This document shows, piece by piece, positions 44,838 through 57,022 of a stretch of 64,000 nucleotides of DNA (positions within the stretch are counted from its first letter, which is position 1; the number at the start of each line of letters is the position of its first letter). Both the position numbers and the translations under genes were made by a program. This DNA comes from Chelonoidis abingdonii (taxonomy: Eukaryota; Chordata; Testudines; Testudinidae): assembly GCF_003597395.2 (NCBI RefSeq), contig NC_133773.1, forward strand, positions 130,780,958-130,844,957, in the 5' to 3' direction. The notes under the pieces were generated by a model, which searched no databases, was not told the DNA's origin, and saw only the letters and a list, made by a program, of their open reading frames with translations.

Positions 44838-47222
44838 TACAGTGGTGCACAGACAATCCAGGAAGTTTTTTGGACAGTGTAGGGAACAATTTCATGGTGC
44901 AAGTGCTGGGGGAACCAACTGGGGCAGAGCTCTTCTTGACCTGCTGCTCGCAACCAGGGAAGAATTAGTAGGGGAAGCAAAAGTGGATGGGAACCTGGGA
45001 GCCAGTGACCATGGATGGTCGAGTTCAGGATCCTGATACAAGAGAGAAAGGAGAGCAGCAGAATACGGACCATGGATTTCAGAAAAGCAGACTGACTTCC
45101 TCAGGGAACTGATGGGAGGATCCCCTGGGAGAATAATGTGAGGGGCAAAGGAGTCCAGGGAAGCTGGCTGTATTTTAAAGAATTCTTATTGAGGTTGCAG
45201 GAACAAACCAGCCCAATGTGTAGAAAGAATAGGAAATATGGCAGGCGACCAGCTTGGCTTAACAGTGAAATCCTTGCTGGTCTTAAACACAAAAAAGAAG
45301 CTCCCAAGAAGTGGAAGATTGGACAAATGACCAGGGAGGAGTATAAAAATACTGCTCAGGCATGCAGGAATGAAATCAGAAAGGCCAAATAACACTTGGA
45401 GTTGCAGATAGCAAGAGATGTTAAGAGTAACAAGAGGGTTTGTTCAGATATGTTAGCAACAAGAAGGTGGTCAAGGAAAGTGTGGGCCCCTTACTGAATG
45501 CGGGAAGCAACCTAGTGACAGAGGATGTGGAAAAAACTAATATTCAATGCTTTTTTTGCCTCTGTCTTCACAAAGAAGGTCAGCTCCCAGACTTCTGCAG
45601 TGGACAGCACAGCATGGGGGGAGGAGACCAACCCTCTGTGGAGAAAGAAATGGTTCAGGACTATTTAGAAAAGCTGAATGAGCAGCAGTCCATAGGGCCA
45701 GATGCGCTGCATCCGAGGGTGCTAAAGGAGTTGGCGGATATGATTTGCAGAGCCATTGGCCATTATCTTTGAAAACTCATGGCGATTGGGGGAGGTCTTG
45801 GATGACTGGAAAAAGGTTAATGTTGTGCCCATCTTTAAAAAAGGAAGGAGTATGATCCGGGGAACTACAGGCCAGTCAGTCTCACCTCAGTTCCTGGAAA
45901 AATCATGGAGCAGATCCTCAAGGAATCAATTCTGAAACACTTGGAGAGGAAAGTGATCAGGAACAGTCAGCATGATTCACCAAGGGCAAGTCATAGCCAT
46001 GCTGAATCTAATTGCTTCTAATACAACGAGAATGCTCGCGGATGAGAGGAATAGTCAGTGGGCACTCGTGGTTAATTCTTGACTTTAGTGAAAGCTTTTG
46101 ATACAGTGTCCACAGTAGTTCTTGCCAGCAGTTAAGAGTAGGGGTGGATGAAAGGGTACCTAAGTGATGATAGAAACCGGCTAGATATAGTGGCTTAACG
46201 GTAGTGATTAGATGCTCCCATGTTAGTTGGAGCCAAGTATCAGTGGAGGTGCCCCAAGCGGTTGGTACCTGGCGGATTTGTTGCATATCATGTTAATGAT
46301 ACTGGAGGATGCGCTGGACTGCAACCTCTCAAGTTAGCAGATAATACTATAACTTGGAAGGCAGTGTAGATAATGCTTAAGGCAGGGATACGGATCAAGA
46401 GGGCCCTAGACAATTAGAGGATTGGGCGAAACAAGACTCTAATTGCGGTTCACTATAGGCAGTGCAGAGTCCTGCACTTAGGAGGAAGAATCACATGCGT
46501 GCTACAGCGAGGGAAGCGAATGGGTAAGGTGCAGCAAGTTCTGTCAGAAAGACCTATGAGGTTACAGAATGGAATGGAGCTGGGTATTGTCAAGCAGTGT
46601 GCCCCTTGTTGCAAGTAAGGTACACTGCACTTTTGGGCTGTGATAAGTAGGAACAGATGAAAGCAGATGGAGGGATAATGATTCACTCCCTCTTTAACAG
46701 CGATTAGGTGAGGCCTATCTGGATACTCATGGTGTACCAGTTTGGCTCAAACTGCAGAACGAGGTGGGGATAAATTGATAAGAGTCCAGCGGAGGACAAA
46801 AATGATGAGGGGTGGAGCACATGATTTATGAGGGAGGCTGAGGGAACATGGAGAGCTTGATTTCGTCTGCAGAAACAGGAGAATGAGGTGAGATTGATAG
46901 CTGCATTTCAGCTACTCAAGGACTCAAGAGGATACTAACTGTTCTCAGAGGTCCAGAAAGACATATAAAAGGCTAGATGGTTCTCAAGATTGCGTTGGGG
47001 AGGTTATAGGTTCAGAATTAGAAAGCTTTTTCTTACTAGGACAGTGTATAAGCACTGGAATTGGGGTTACTCTGGGAGGTGGTGGATCTACTCCTTAGGG
47101 TTTTTAAGGTAAGCTGTTGAAAAGCTGATGGAATGATAATAGTTGGGGTTGGTCCTGCTAGTGAGCTGGGTTGGACTGATGACTCCTGAAGGTATCTTCA
47201 ACCTGATATAACTATGATCTAA
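44838..47222 (+). pseudogene. CR1 LINE with ORF2 endonuclease and RT relics
   Basis: This is the longest retrotransposon relic here. The first 0.9 kb keeps fairly open frames. At 44842-45036 is the endonuclease C-terminus, with the catalytic-type Ser-Asp-His (GASDH) near 45000-45012. At 45138-45392 is the linker. At 45440-45772 is the RT start with GPDALHPRVLKEL. Further motifs survive in shifting frames: VPIFKKG near 45827, an LDFS/KAFDT-like box split by an inserted base near 46079-46108, VPQ near 46250, and an ADN-T remnant near 46339 where the family has the catalytic ADD. Indels become very dense after about 46000. The 3' end reads CTCCTGAAGGTATCTTCAAC ... ATAACTATGATCT. It cannot encode an active enzyme. 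Confidence 0.9.
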
Positions 47223-47890
47223 GATGAAAGTATTAATTAACTATACTTATTCATACAGGCCTACATAGATGGAAATCTTTTCCCCAGCAGCTTCTACTTC
47301 TATTTGTACAGTGTGAGTTTTGGGAATAATTGGTGAAACCATAAATCGGGGTTAAGGAAGTTAGAATTATAATTTTCTCCAAGAATAACATAAATGAACA
47401 ATAATCAGCTGCCATCTTCTTTAAATATAAATTTGCAAAATGTTGTTGTATACATAAACCAATTGCGCATACTTATAGATAACATCAAACCTGCCTATAT
47501 TGGGAAGGGGACAACTGCATTCATTCAGATGGAGGGCTGAATGGTCATCAGATCAATTCATAAAGACGAAAAGACATCTTCTTAGGGCTGCACACACATA
47601 TACCCCTGAGACTTTCTGTGGTTTTTTTTTTTTTTTTCCCAGTATAAGACTTGTTAGCCAAGGTCAAACCTGATTTTCTTAGTAGCTTCTGTATTTTTAT
47701 ACATGCTTCAAATATTCAAGTTCACAACTTCAGAATTACTACTAGAAATATTAAAATAGCCTAGCTGATTAAACTTCCTGAATATCCGTTTCCTTTTGTT
47801 CTTAAGGAATTAGCACATTGACAACTGTTTAGAAACATGCTTCGCTCTTATGCAGCTATTACTTCTAAAATCTATTTATGTAGACACTTA
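47223..47890. other. No gene recognised
   Basis: AT-rich sequence with a T-run at about 47621-47637. Confidence 0.5.
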
Positions 47891-48162
47891 ACAGCCTGGT
47901 CTACACTTAAAATTTAGATCAACGTAACTATATCCCTGAACGACATAGCTATTCTGACCTACCCTTGGCATAGATGCAGCTAGGTTGATGGAAGAATGCT
48001 TCTGTTGACCTAACTACCGTGGCTTGAGAAGGTAGATTACTCATAGTGATGGAAAAACGATTTTGATTTCTGTAAGCTGCATCTACACTATGGGGTTAGT
48101 GCAGCATAACTGCAGCGCTGTAGCTGTGCTGCTGTAGGCCCTGTAGCATAGAGAAGCCCTAA
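47891..48162. mobile_element. hAT-like MITE
   Basis: The left end ACAGCCTGGTCTACACTTAA and interior AGATGCAGCTAGGTTGATGG then CTGTTGACCTAACTACCG match a common turtle hAT MITE. The right part has GCAGCGCTGTAGCTGTGCTG and ends near GAAGCCCTAAA. The TIRs are weakly preserved and no target duplication is readable. Confidence 0.65.
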
Positions 48163-49458
48163 AGGAGATTTTTAGTGGCGATTTCCTGAGGGATTAACAA
48201 TATTGACTTGCGATATGGGAGTCAGGTGCACACTTCCCCTTTATGAATAAGAATTCGTGAGTTAAAGTGAAATGAATTATGAATTAAATTTCATGTAATT
48301 AGCTATGAATTAAAATTCATTCAGTTTATGAATTAGAATCTTAATCTTATGCTTGAGAAGTAGTTTTAATTTGTACTACAGAACACAGATTTGCAGGGAT
48401 CATCACAGAGTGTCTCCGATAATAAATTAATTATTTATTAATAAATAAACCTGGAATAGTACATAAAATTCATAGTTTGAAAATGTGTCAGTGAAGGTTT
48501 GTTGGAAAGGGTCTAAGTTTGAATGAGTATATTTGTTTGCCTTCTGTGACCCACTAAACTAGTGAAGAGTGTTGCATTAGTTCATCCTCTGTTTGTTTCG
48601 TAGGCAGATATCAGCAAATGAGAATAGAGCTTTTTGGCACCCACCTGCTGGCTAACATTTTCCATTTTTCCTCCACAAGGCACTGTTGCTTCCTTCCTCT
48701 GCTGGAGGAAGTCAGGGTGAAATTGCTCTGCCATCTTTCTCTTTTGTATATTTGAACCATATGGTAACTTATCGTGTTTACATTATTTATCCACTGAGCT
48801 GTGATGAGGTCTACCAGAACAAAATGCCCATAGGTGTCATGTGCAGACAATTATTACATGTCTCTGTTACCTGCTCTTCTAATCATGCTTGAACAAGCTG
48901 AAAATTTTGACTCTGATTTTGAGGCTTTCTCTGGCTCTTCGTGGAGCCATATGCACTGGAAATCACTTAAATGTCTCATTTCAGAAAGATGTTCAGATAA
49001 CAGAGCAGTTTTCTCTGAGCAAAGGTGCTTCCAACCCACAGTTAGGAACAGGGTAGATATTTTTGTACCAGAGATAACATCCTTGTTGAATCAGATCTAA
49101 TTAGCTTCTTTGAGGTGGCTGAACTATGCCCTTTTTGCTTCCCAAGTAACCCAAGTGAGGAGCATCATTCTGACAGCAATTCAAAGTTCCAATAGGGATC
49201 ACAATCCAATGTCTAGAGTCTGTCTTAGGAGCCATTGTGGCCATTAAGCATGAGAAACTGTTAGCTCTTCTACCCTACCTCGAATATTACTGATCTAGAT
49301 GATAGCTAGAAAAAGTTCTCATCTTCTGACCCACAGTTGACTCTTTCCCACCTACTTCCAGTTGACACAATGCTGAACACATCTCTGGGACCTGGAGTAG
49401 CACCTACACCAGGAGTTCTAATCATGTATACATTGATGGAGCTGACATGGGAGCAAAT
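48163..49458. other. No gene recognised
   Basis: An AATTAATTATTTATTAATAA tract lies near 48425. Frames of 61-88 codons at 48611-49100 overlap on opposite strands and are unsupported. Confidence 0.5.
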
Positions 49459-49985
49459 AGAATCCTAGAAATGTACGGCTGGAAGGAACCCTTAGACATC
49501 ATCACATCCAGCCCCTGCACTGAGGCAGGACCAAATAGACTTAGACCAGTGGTTTTCAATCTGAAAAACGTCAAAAGGCGGTGCAGACTCCTTTGGAAAT
49601 CTTAAACGTAGTCTGCAGATACCTTCCAATGACTTTCAACCTGTGGGTATTTGTCCAATATGTTGTTAAAAATCTCCAATGATTGTGGAATCCCTATCGG
49701 ATTTGAGGACTATTCCAGAGCTTACATATCTAACACGAGTTACAAAGTTTTTCTAATATCTAACTCAAATCTGATGCAGATTAAGCCCATTACTACTTGT
49801 CCTACCTTCAGTGAGCATGGAGAACAACTCGTCTTTAGAACAGCTCTTACCAGATTTGAAGACTTGTTGGGTCGTCTTTTTTTCAAAACTAAACATACCC
49901 AGTTTTTAATCCTTTCTTTATAGGTCAGGTTTTCTAAAGCTTTTATTTTTATTTTGTTGCTTTCTTCAGGATTCTCTCCAGTAAT
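49459..49985 (-). repeat. CR1 LINE 3' part with small hAT-like insert
   Basis: The antisense of a CR1 ORF2 end and 3' UTR: GAAATGTACGGCTGGAAGGA, CCAGCCCCTGCACTGAGGCA, then AATCTCCAATGATTGTGGAA and GGTCAGGTTTTCTAAAGC. It is interrupted at about 49547-49643 by a piece beginning CAGTGGTTTTCAATCTG and ending ACTTTCAACCTG. These are imperfect inverted ends of a CAGTGGTTTTCAACCT hAT type. Confidence 0.8.
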
Positions 49986-50853
49986 AGCACATTTTTTTGT
50001 AAAAGTTCTCTAATGTAGACAAGGCTATAAAGTTAAGAGGGCATAGAAGTAAAAGGCCTATTGGACTATATGAAGATGTCTTCTTTATAGCTCCTGCTGG
50101 GTGAAGAGGGAAGAAGACACAAATGATTTGTTTTATCAGGGCTAAGATTTCTGTTTACTTAAACTAGTCTCCTGTGTTGATAAAAAGGATGGGAGAGTGA
50201 GGACATTTAAAAACTAGAGTCTGTGTAATGATTTGAACTTGAATTTTCCCTGACTGTCTTATATTTTTCTCTTCTGTAGTGCTTCCATCATCTCAGTCTT
50301 TGAGTCCCGTCTCTGATGGTGGTTTGTCTTTGGTAGTTGAATAGAAAGTCAGTGTTTTCATAACACAACTAAGGTTGCCTAACATTATTCTTTGTCCATT
50401 AGCTACTGTAGAATATTTGAGACTTTTTTAGCCTGCTATGGGGAGATGGTCTTTAGTTGCCTTTAAATCCCCTTAAATGGTTTTATTTTATTAGTGTCTA
50501 AATCAAGTTCACTGGGAAATGTCATTCTTGATTGGTGGTTATCTGGACAGTTAATGCAGTGGACACTGCCAAAAGGTTGAAGATGTTTGTTTTTCTCTCT
50601 CTCTCTCTCTCTCTCCCCCCTCCTCCCTCTTTGGCAGCTTGAATAACAAAAATTCATAGGCATTTCATTTGACTTTTAAAATGTTGGCTTATAATAGAAA
50701 GAAATAGAAAAGACATTAGATCTTCAAGTCCATAACCAAGGCAAACTGTAGGAGTTTCCTGTCTAGCAGATTCAAATATAAAACTGCAGCATCTTCTGCA
50801 TCCGGTCTTTTACAGACTGAACTAACATCAAATTTAGAGAATAGACTTTAGAC
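49986..50853. other. No gene recognised; CT microsatellite
   Basis: A (TC)n tract lies at about 50594-50615, followed by C-rich sequence. A fragment TAATGTAGACAAGGCTATAA near 50010 resembles a hAT end (complement of a CTTGTCTACA type). No gene is seen. Confidence 0.5.
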
Positions 50854-51162
50854 CAGGGTTCAGCAACCTTTCAGAAGTGGTGTGCCGAGTCTTCATTTAT
50901 TCACTCTAATTTAAAATTTTGCGTGGCGGTAATACATTTTAACATTTTTAGAAGGTCTTTCTATAAGTCTATAATATATAACTAAACAATTGTTGTATGT
51001 AAAGTAAATAAGATTTTTTAAATGTTTAAGAAGCTTCATTTAAAATTAAATTAAAATGCAGAGCCCCTCAAACCGGTGGCCAGGACCTGGGCAGTGTGAG
51101 TGCCACTGAAAACCAGCTTGCGTGCCGCCTTTAGCACCTGTCCCATAGGTTGCCTTCCCCTG
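50854..51162. mobile_element. hAT MITE with perfect target duplication
   Basis: A perfect 8-bp duplication CTTTAGAC flanks it at 50846-50853 and 51163-51170. The ends are CAGGGTTCAGCAACCTTTC and CATAGGTTGCCTTCCCCTG, inverted with mismatches. It is 309 bp with an AT-rich interior and no coding sequence. Confidence 0.9.
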
Positions 51163-52223
51163 CTTTAGACACTGTTATACTATGCTCATCTGATGTTTTG
51201 TGCAGCTGCTTGCAGGGATCTTTGTGGTGTATAAACAAATGTTACTAAATCACTCATGTGATGTGTATAAAGCTGAGCATACTGATTTGCTCTGGGAAGT
51301 TTTGTCCTGTTTTCCCTACAAGAGATTCTTCCTGAATATAATCAGTAGCACTGCCAAAGAAAATGAGAGAATCCAGTCTTGTCCCCTACAGTAGATTTAC
51401 CAGATAGTTTTCCAGATGATGAAAAGATCAGGGACAAGCATTAATAGAATCTCACAAGTTTCAAATACTTGCCACCATTCCAATGATGACCTGTAGCAAC
51501 TTCCTTGGGCACTGACTCAAACAGAACAGGTACATCAATTACTACTAAATAAGTATGTTGTAATCCATTTGCTTGACTGTGAAAATATGCTGTGAACACC
51601 TCATGACTGATACAGTCCAGTAATCTGGAGGATTCATATCAGTTTATATGCTGCAAATACTATACATATGCCTACTAAGTAGAGCAAACCAAACTAAAGC
51701 ACCAAATATGGTAAAAAGACAATGATAGTCATATTTAGAACATGCTTTAAGGATGCCACCAACATGACCACATCGTAATAATGTGGACACCACCTGGGAA
51801 GAGAGAGAGGGTGACAGAGAGAAACATTATGCAGAATAGAGAGAAAAGCTAAATCCATCAACATGACACACAAGTCTGAACAGACCAGCACAAGACTGTA
51901 ATAAATGTTGAAAACTCATAGCTGCCCTATGCACTTGAAGTTGAAGAAGGATAAAGAAAGAAAGATGATGCTGTTGAGCATGTCTGTCAAGCTTCATGGT
52001 TTCCATCTCTTTGGCAATTTTATAGCCAGAACAATACAGGATATTAAGTGTAAAATGCTAAGGCTGTAGTATCAAGTACACTCAGGAGGATCACCACCTA
52101 TCATAGTTACTGGGTGAGCTGCACCACAGAACCCTTTTTGTTCTTCTTGAGTGCATCCTTCAGTTGACAGGCCTGGTTTTCTGTACATCACTCTGAGTGG
52201 AAGCATGCGGTCCAACCAAAGTT
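51163..52223. other. No gene recognised
   Basis: Single-copy-like AT-rich sequence, with no exon-like block and no recognised repeat. Confidence 0.45.
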
Positions 52224-52412
52224 TGACTTAGGGATGCCAACCCTCCAAAATTGACCTGGAGTTTCCCAGAATCAGCATGGATCTCCCGGTGACTATTAAA
52301 AGCAATCTGGGAGATTTTAATAGGGTAATTTTAAGAAAATGACATTGTCATGGGGCGGGGCGGGGGTTGAAATCACCTGGAATAGCTTCAGTCAGAGATG
52401 GCAACCCTATGA
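52224..52412. mobile_element. Small element with TAGGGNTGCCA ends
   Basis: The left end TTAGGGATGCCAACCCTCC is the imperfect inverse of the right end GATGGCAACCCTATG. The interior TGACCTGGAGTTTCCC...GGGAGATTTTAATAGG includes a G-run (GGGGCGGGGCGGGGG, about 52353-52367). The superfamily is not decided. Confidence 0.45.
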
Positions 52413-53737
52413 GATCTCTTGGCTTCAGCCTGCCTGTTTCCCTTTGTGGTTTTAACTCTTCAATTTTTAAGTGAAAGAATGACCAATGCTTTATCTTGAA
52501 GAAGCTGTTTTTGCATCATTAACCAATTACTGTCTTAGGCCTCCAGAGGAAAAGGCTTACAAGTGCCAAAGTGAGTTGGGCTGCCTATTTTCCAATTGTG
52601 TTAACTTGACAGGCTCAACTGCATGGTACAGGGGGGAGTGGAGTAGGTGTGAACCCCTTTTCCAAGCTATTGATCCTGGAGAGCTTGAGGATTTCATTGT
52701 GAATGTTGTGACAGAAGGTAATACAGTGGAGCTCTATTGTCTCCCTTTAAAGTTGCCACTCACCAGCCACAGGTGGTCCCATTCAACGGCAGCATTGCAG
52801 GGGACTAACAGAACTGCCATTCCTGCAGAAAGATGCATGTGTCTGCATGGAATGGGATTCCCTTTTCTATGAAGCCCCACAAATCTGCATGATTGAAATG
52901 AGTTGTGGCTTCCTGGAATTGACATAGCTTAGGTTGGCTTTCCCCAGTGTCTTCAGTGTACTGCGTTGACAGGAGATGCTCTTCTGTCCACTTTCTGTGG
53001 TTATGTTTTCACATTGTATAAGTGACAAATTTTGCTAATGTAATAACACAATATATGTGTTATATATAACACAAAATTCATGTTGCTTTTTAAGGCTTAG
53101 AAATGAAGCAGACAGACTTCTGGCTCTGCAATATTAACTCCTATATGAGCACAACTGGTGCTTGTTAGTAATATAGTGTTTAAAAATTTACAGTGAACAA
53201 TAAAAATGTAACTAGAAAATACTATATATGTAAAATGTGGCTGAATTATTCTTGTGCTGAAAATAAGCTTTTAGATTTCAAGAGGTTTTTTTGTTATCTT
53301 CATAAACTATTTCTTGAATTCACATTATTCACAAACTTTTTTTATAGTTGTAATTTAAACCAATGTTGTTGTTTGTGTTTAAATCATGGTAATTCAGATT
53401 AAACAACCAAAGATAGTATTTAGCTAAAGGGAAATCTGTGGTTTTTGTATTAAGGATAGAAGAACACATCCAAGTCTCCCACAAAAGAATCTGCAATAGG
53501 CTGCAACAATTGATGCTCTATAAAGAGTTTTTATCCTTAGAATATTTATTCTGTGTGTGTTTGTTTGTTTGTTTTTCTTTTAGTCTCCCTCTGTTTTTCC
53601 ACTTCCAGTGCCCTCACTTTTTTTTCCACACTCTGGTAAGCAGAATGTGAATTTAATAATATTTGAGTTGAGCTTTTCAACACACAATTATAGAGTTGGG
53701 TCAGATTTAAGCAAAGCAAGTTTTATTTGTTGACTTC
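52413..53737. other. No gene recognised
   Basis: A 128-codon frame at 52486-52872 has no recognisable domain and no splice or promoter context. It is probably chance or repeat-derived. A (TTTG)n tract lies near 53558-53577. Confidence 0.4.
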
Positions 53738-54860
53738 ATTTTGACACTGTGGCGGGTTTTGTACCTTGTCAACCTCTTTGATTGGGGAAGGGGGTGAGGT
53801 TAACACTGCCTCCCTGCATCTACTGGGGAGACCGATGTCAGGGCTGGCCTAATGGCCAGAGTCCCTCAAATCCACCTCCCTTGGTAGGATAGTGCAGCCT
53901 AGTGGCCAGAGTCCCTATAGTGTGCTCCTAAAACAGCCTAAATTCTTTTCCCTTCATAGGATAGCGTGGCGCAGTGGCTGGAGTTCCCTCTCTCACCCCA
54001 AAGGAGATAGATGGTCACTTTAGCTCCTCACGCTCACCTCTCCTCTCTGTAGGCTTTCTGTGCTTTTGGCTGACTGAAGCCAGAGCTGGAGCCAGAGCCT
54101 TTATGGAGTAGGAGCCTGGTCTGTGCTTTTCAGAAGCCAAGCTTAATGCTTAGGTCCAAAGTCCCCTCTACCTCACATTAGAATGAACCACAATAAATTT
54201 TTCATTAAAACAGTCCTAGGTCAAAGAGATTTTTAAGAAGAAGTTTATTAGACAACAGAGAAAAACAGATTAAAAAGAGAATACTATATAAAATTATTTC
54301 TAGTCTAATTCTGGGCAACAGTGTGACTAAATTAGGTACAGTCTTGCAGTTACTTACAGGTTTAACTAATGTCTGCATATAGTCAGCATGATTTAATTAG
54401 TAACTACTTACATCTTCAAGCTCAGCGGTTCATGTCATTCCACCTTCAGGTTAGTTCCCACTCACCTTCTGTTAGAATCACTGTCTCTCAGAAGCCTATC
54501 TGTGTCATCCTCCTTACTCTCATTTCTGATTTATATACCTAACAATCTTTGACGTTACTTTGAAGTGTTGTATATGACTCTTAGATTACCATAGGAGGTG
54601 CATATTTTCTATGGAGTCATAAATTCTATTCATAACATTCTGTTTATGTAGATGTGATATCTAATCTCTGTCCCTTTCCCAATATTACATACACTGGAGA
54701 CATTAATGTAAAACATATACATGCACCATCCAATCAAGATTTGTTTTTTCAATTCCTCCAGCATTTCAAAAACTCTTTAAACCTGCCCAGGTGTTAGCTC
54801 TCCTTTGCATCCCCATGGGTCAGAATAAAGTGAATATTTATGATGATAGAACCATCTCCC
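53738..54860. repeat. LTR-like repeat with short tandem motifs
   Basis: A block CCTAGTGGCCAGAGTCCCT recurs three times in diverged form (about 53850, 53896 and 53964), spaced roughly 45-70 bp. The downstream AAGTTTATTAGACAACAG resembles antisense LTR-end sequence. I recognise the style as turtle retroelement DNA but cannot set termini or class. Confidence 0.4.
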
Positions 54861-54892
54861 CAAGGGGTCCTCAACTATCTTTCTCTGAAGTA

Positions 54893-55105
54893 TGCAGTGT
54901 AATTATAGCCATGTCAGTCCCAGGATATTACAGGGACAAATGGGTGAGATAATCTCGTTTATTGGACCAACTTCTGTAGGTGTGTGAGAGAGAGAAGCTT
55001 TCAAGTCACACAGAGCTCTTCAGGTCTGAGAAAGGTACTCCCAGTGTCACAGCAAAACGCAAGGTGGAACAGATTGTTTAGCATAAGTAGTTAGTGCACA
55101 TTGAC
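54893..55105 (-). repeat. Second dispersed repeat family related to copies A-C
   Basis: The plus strand reads GCAGTGTAATTATAGCCATG then TCAGTCCCAGGATATTA and TTATTGGACCAACTTCTGTA. The terminal TAGCCATGTNAGTC box is shared with copy B (1619-1633), and TTTCAAG / GAGCTCTTCAGG occupy the equivalent of the hammerhead-like core, in degraded form. I recognise the family as common in turtles. Confidence 0.7.
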
Positions 55106-55695
55106 AGCGATAAAGCCATATTCATTGTCTCACTTAATTTTAAAGTGATTAATTTTTGCATTAATTCCCTGTTTATTGTAATAGAAAATAAGCTTTATCA
55201 GCAGACAGAATCCAGCCCATAATACAAGCCTGGAGAAATGTCAGCCCCAGCAATTTGAGAAGATTACAATATTGAATGGAACTCAGCCTTAACTATTGCT
55301 TGCACTGCCATGAAAACTATTATGAATAACTTTATTCTTAACAAGTAATTTGACAGCACACTTTGCTTACTTTACAAAAAGAAATTTTTTTTTTAAAAGT
55401 GCCATTTACTGGTTTGAAGAAAATGTGAGTTTTTTAGTTTTATTCTACCAAATGAATAATACTTATTCATTCTGAAAACCAAAATTGGATTAAAATCAGT
55501 TTTTTCTCATGTCAAGTTGGAATTTAAATTCTGAAGTTAATTTAAAAAACTGTTCTAAGCCTAAAGCAGAGTTGTCAGTGTCCATTTATTAAATAGATTT
55601 TCCCTATTGAAGGCAATGCTGTGTTCAGCAGGAAATTAATGCATTGTTGGAATCAAATTTCGTGTAGGTCAGCCTAACCAAGGACAGGTCAGAAG
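55106..55695. other. No gene recognised
   Basis: AT-rich unique-looking sequence up to the next hAT element. Confidence 0.5.
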
Positions 55696-56337
55696 CAGTG
55701 GCAGATTTAGAGTTAGTGGGGCCTGTACACAGCTTCATTTTCAGGAGGCCCCCCCTCAAGACCCAGCCAAAAAAAGAACATTTGCTCATATCTCCCCTGC
55801 TCATTTTTCACTTTTTTTCTTCATCCTTCTCCTATATAATAAGTCATGGGAAGTAAATGAAAATAATGTGAGATACCTTGATTGGGGCAGGGGGCTGGGG
55901 TGCAGGAGGAAGTGTGGAAGTGAGGGCTCTGGGCTGAGGCAAGAGGTTGGGGTGTGGGAGGGGGTGAGGGGTGTGGGCTCTTAGCGGGGGCAGGGAGTTT
56001 GGGTGCAGGAGGGGTGAGGGGTCGGGCTCTGGGAAGGAGTTTGGGTGCAGGCTCTGGGCTGGGGCAGGGGTGCAAGATGGGGGTTGGGGGGGGGAAGAGC
56101 CACCTTTCCTCCACCAGGGGCACACAGAGACATGCCAGCAGCCGGCTGCGTCCAGGAATGGTGTGGGGCCATCAGCCCCGGCATGCAAGCAGCCTGCCTG
56201 CCTAAGCCCTGCAGTGCTGCCAGCTGGGACTTGGGGGCAGGTTGTCAGACGAGATTTGTCCTGCATTTTGGGGGGGCCCCCTATCACCAGGGGCCCTGTG
56301 CCACCGAATGGTTTGTTTCATGGTAAATCCGCTCCTG
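55696..56337. mobile_element. hAT element with G-rich tandem interior
   Basis: The ends are CAGTGGCAGATTTAGAG and ATGGTAAATCCGCTCCTG (inverted, imperfect). The flanking 8-mers GTCAGAAG and ATGAGAAG match at 6 of 8. The interior 55885-56090 is a degenerate GGGCTGGGGCAGGGGTTTGGGTGCAGG-type G-rich array (shown here in pieces: GGGCTCTGGG, GGGGTGCAGGAGG). The Pro-rich frames up to 147 codons on the minus strand come from this array and are not genes. Confidence 0.75.
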
Positions 56338-57022
56338 ATGAGAAGATATCAGCTATTTAAGCTGGTGTATAATGCAAGAGTTACTCAGTGCTTTTTAAAA
56401 ATATTTTCTTTATATTCTAAACTAATGGCTGATGTTTACCTTACCTGATCAACCTATTTGTATTTCCAAAGTATACCAAAAGCAAATAGTGAAATATATA
56501 TTACAAAAACGCCCTACTGTTAGGACTCAGAGGCCCAAATATTACTATTAGTGTTGTATGAGAACCTCTATATAGTGCCCTGTAAATCTGTGGACTATTT
56601 TTACAGATCATGGATCGGATGCAGATACAAATTTTATATCTGTGGAGGGCTCTACCTATATACTTGGGTGGACTAGACAAAAAGTATAATGAGGGTGATA
56701 TTATTTATAATGTAGTGTGCTGTGTACTTATTGTAGAAGAAAAGTTACACCTGCTTTGCATAGTTTAGTGCTTTTAACACTAAAGTAACATATTTCATGT
56801 GAGTGATTATTATTCTTACTTAATATTTATATAACAGTATTCTCTGGTCATGGATCAGGGCCAAAGGATATAAGAACAGTAAAATCACGAATGATATAGT
56901 ACCTGCCTCAGAGCTTACTATCTGAAAGAATAAATAAATACAAATAGCGAGGGAGGGTGATACTGTTACCCCAGGTTCTCTGAGCCCAAAGCTCTTGGAA
57001 TCTTGTACTCTTTGTGAAGTAG
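56338..57022. other. No gene; possible tiny hAT fragment
   Basis: Around 56574-56655 the pieces GTGCCCTGTAAATCTGTGGA and ATATCTGTGGAGGGCTCTAC form a weak inverted repeat resembling a turtle hAT remnant. The remainder is AT-rich and featureless. Confidence 0.35.

Noticed and set aside
52486..52872. 128-codon frame with several Cys residues
   Set aside because: No family recognised and no signal peptide or flanking gene structure. The length is within chance for this window.
55821..56287. Pro-rich minus-strand frames of 100-147 codons
   Set aside because: They are the complement of a G-rich tandem array inside a hAT element with legible ends.
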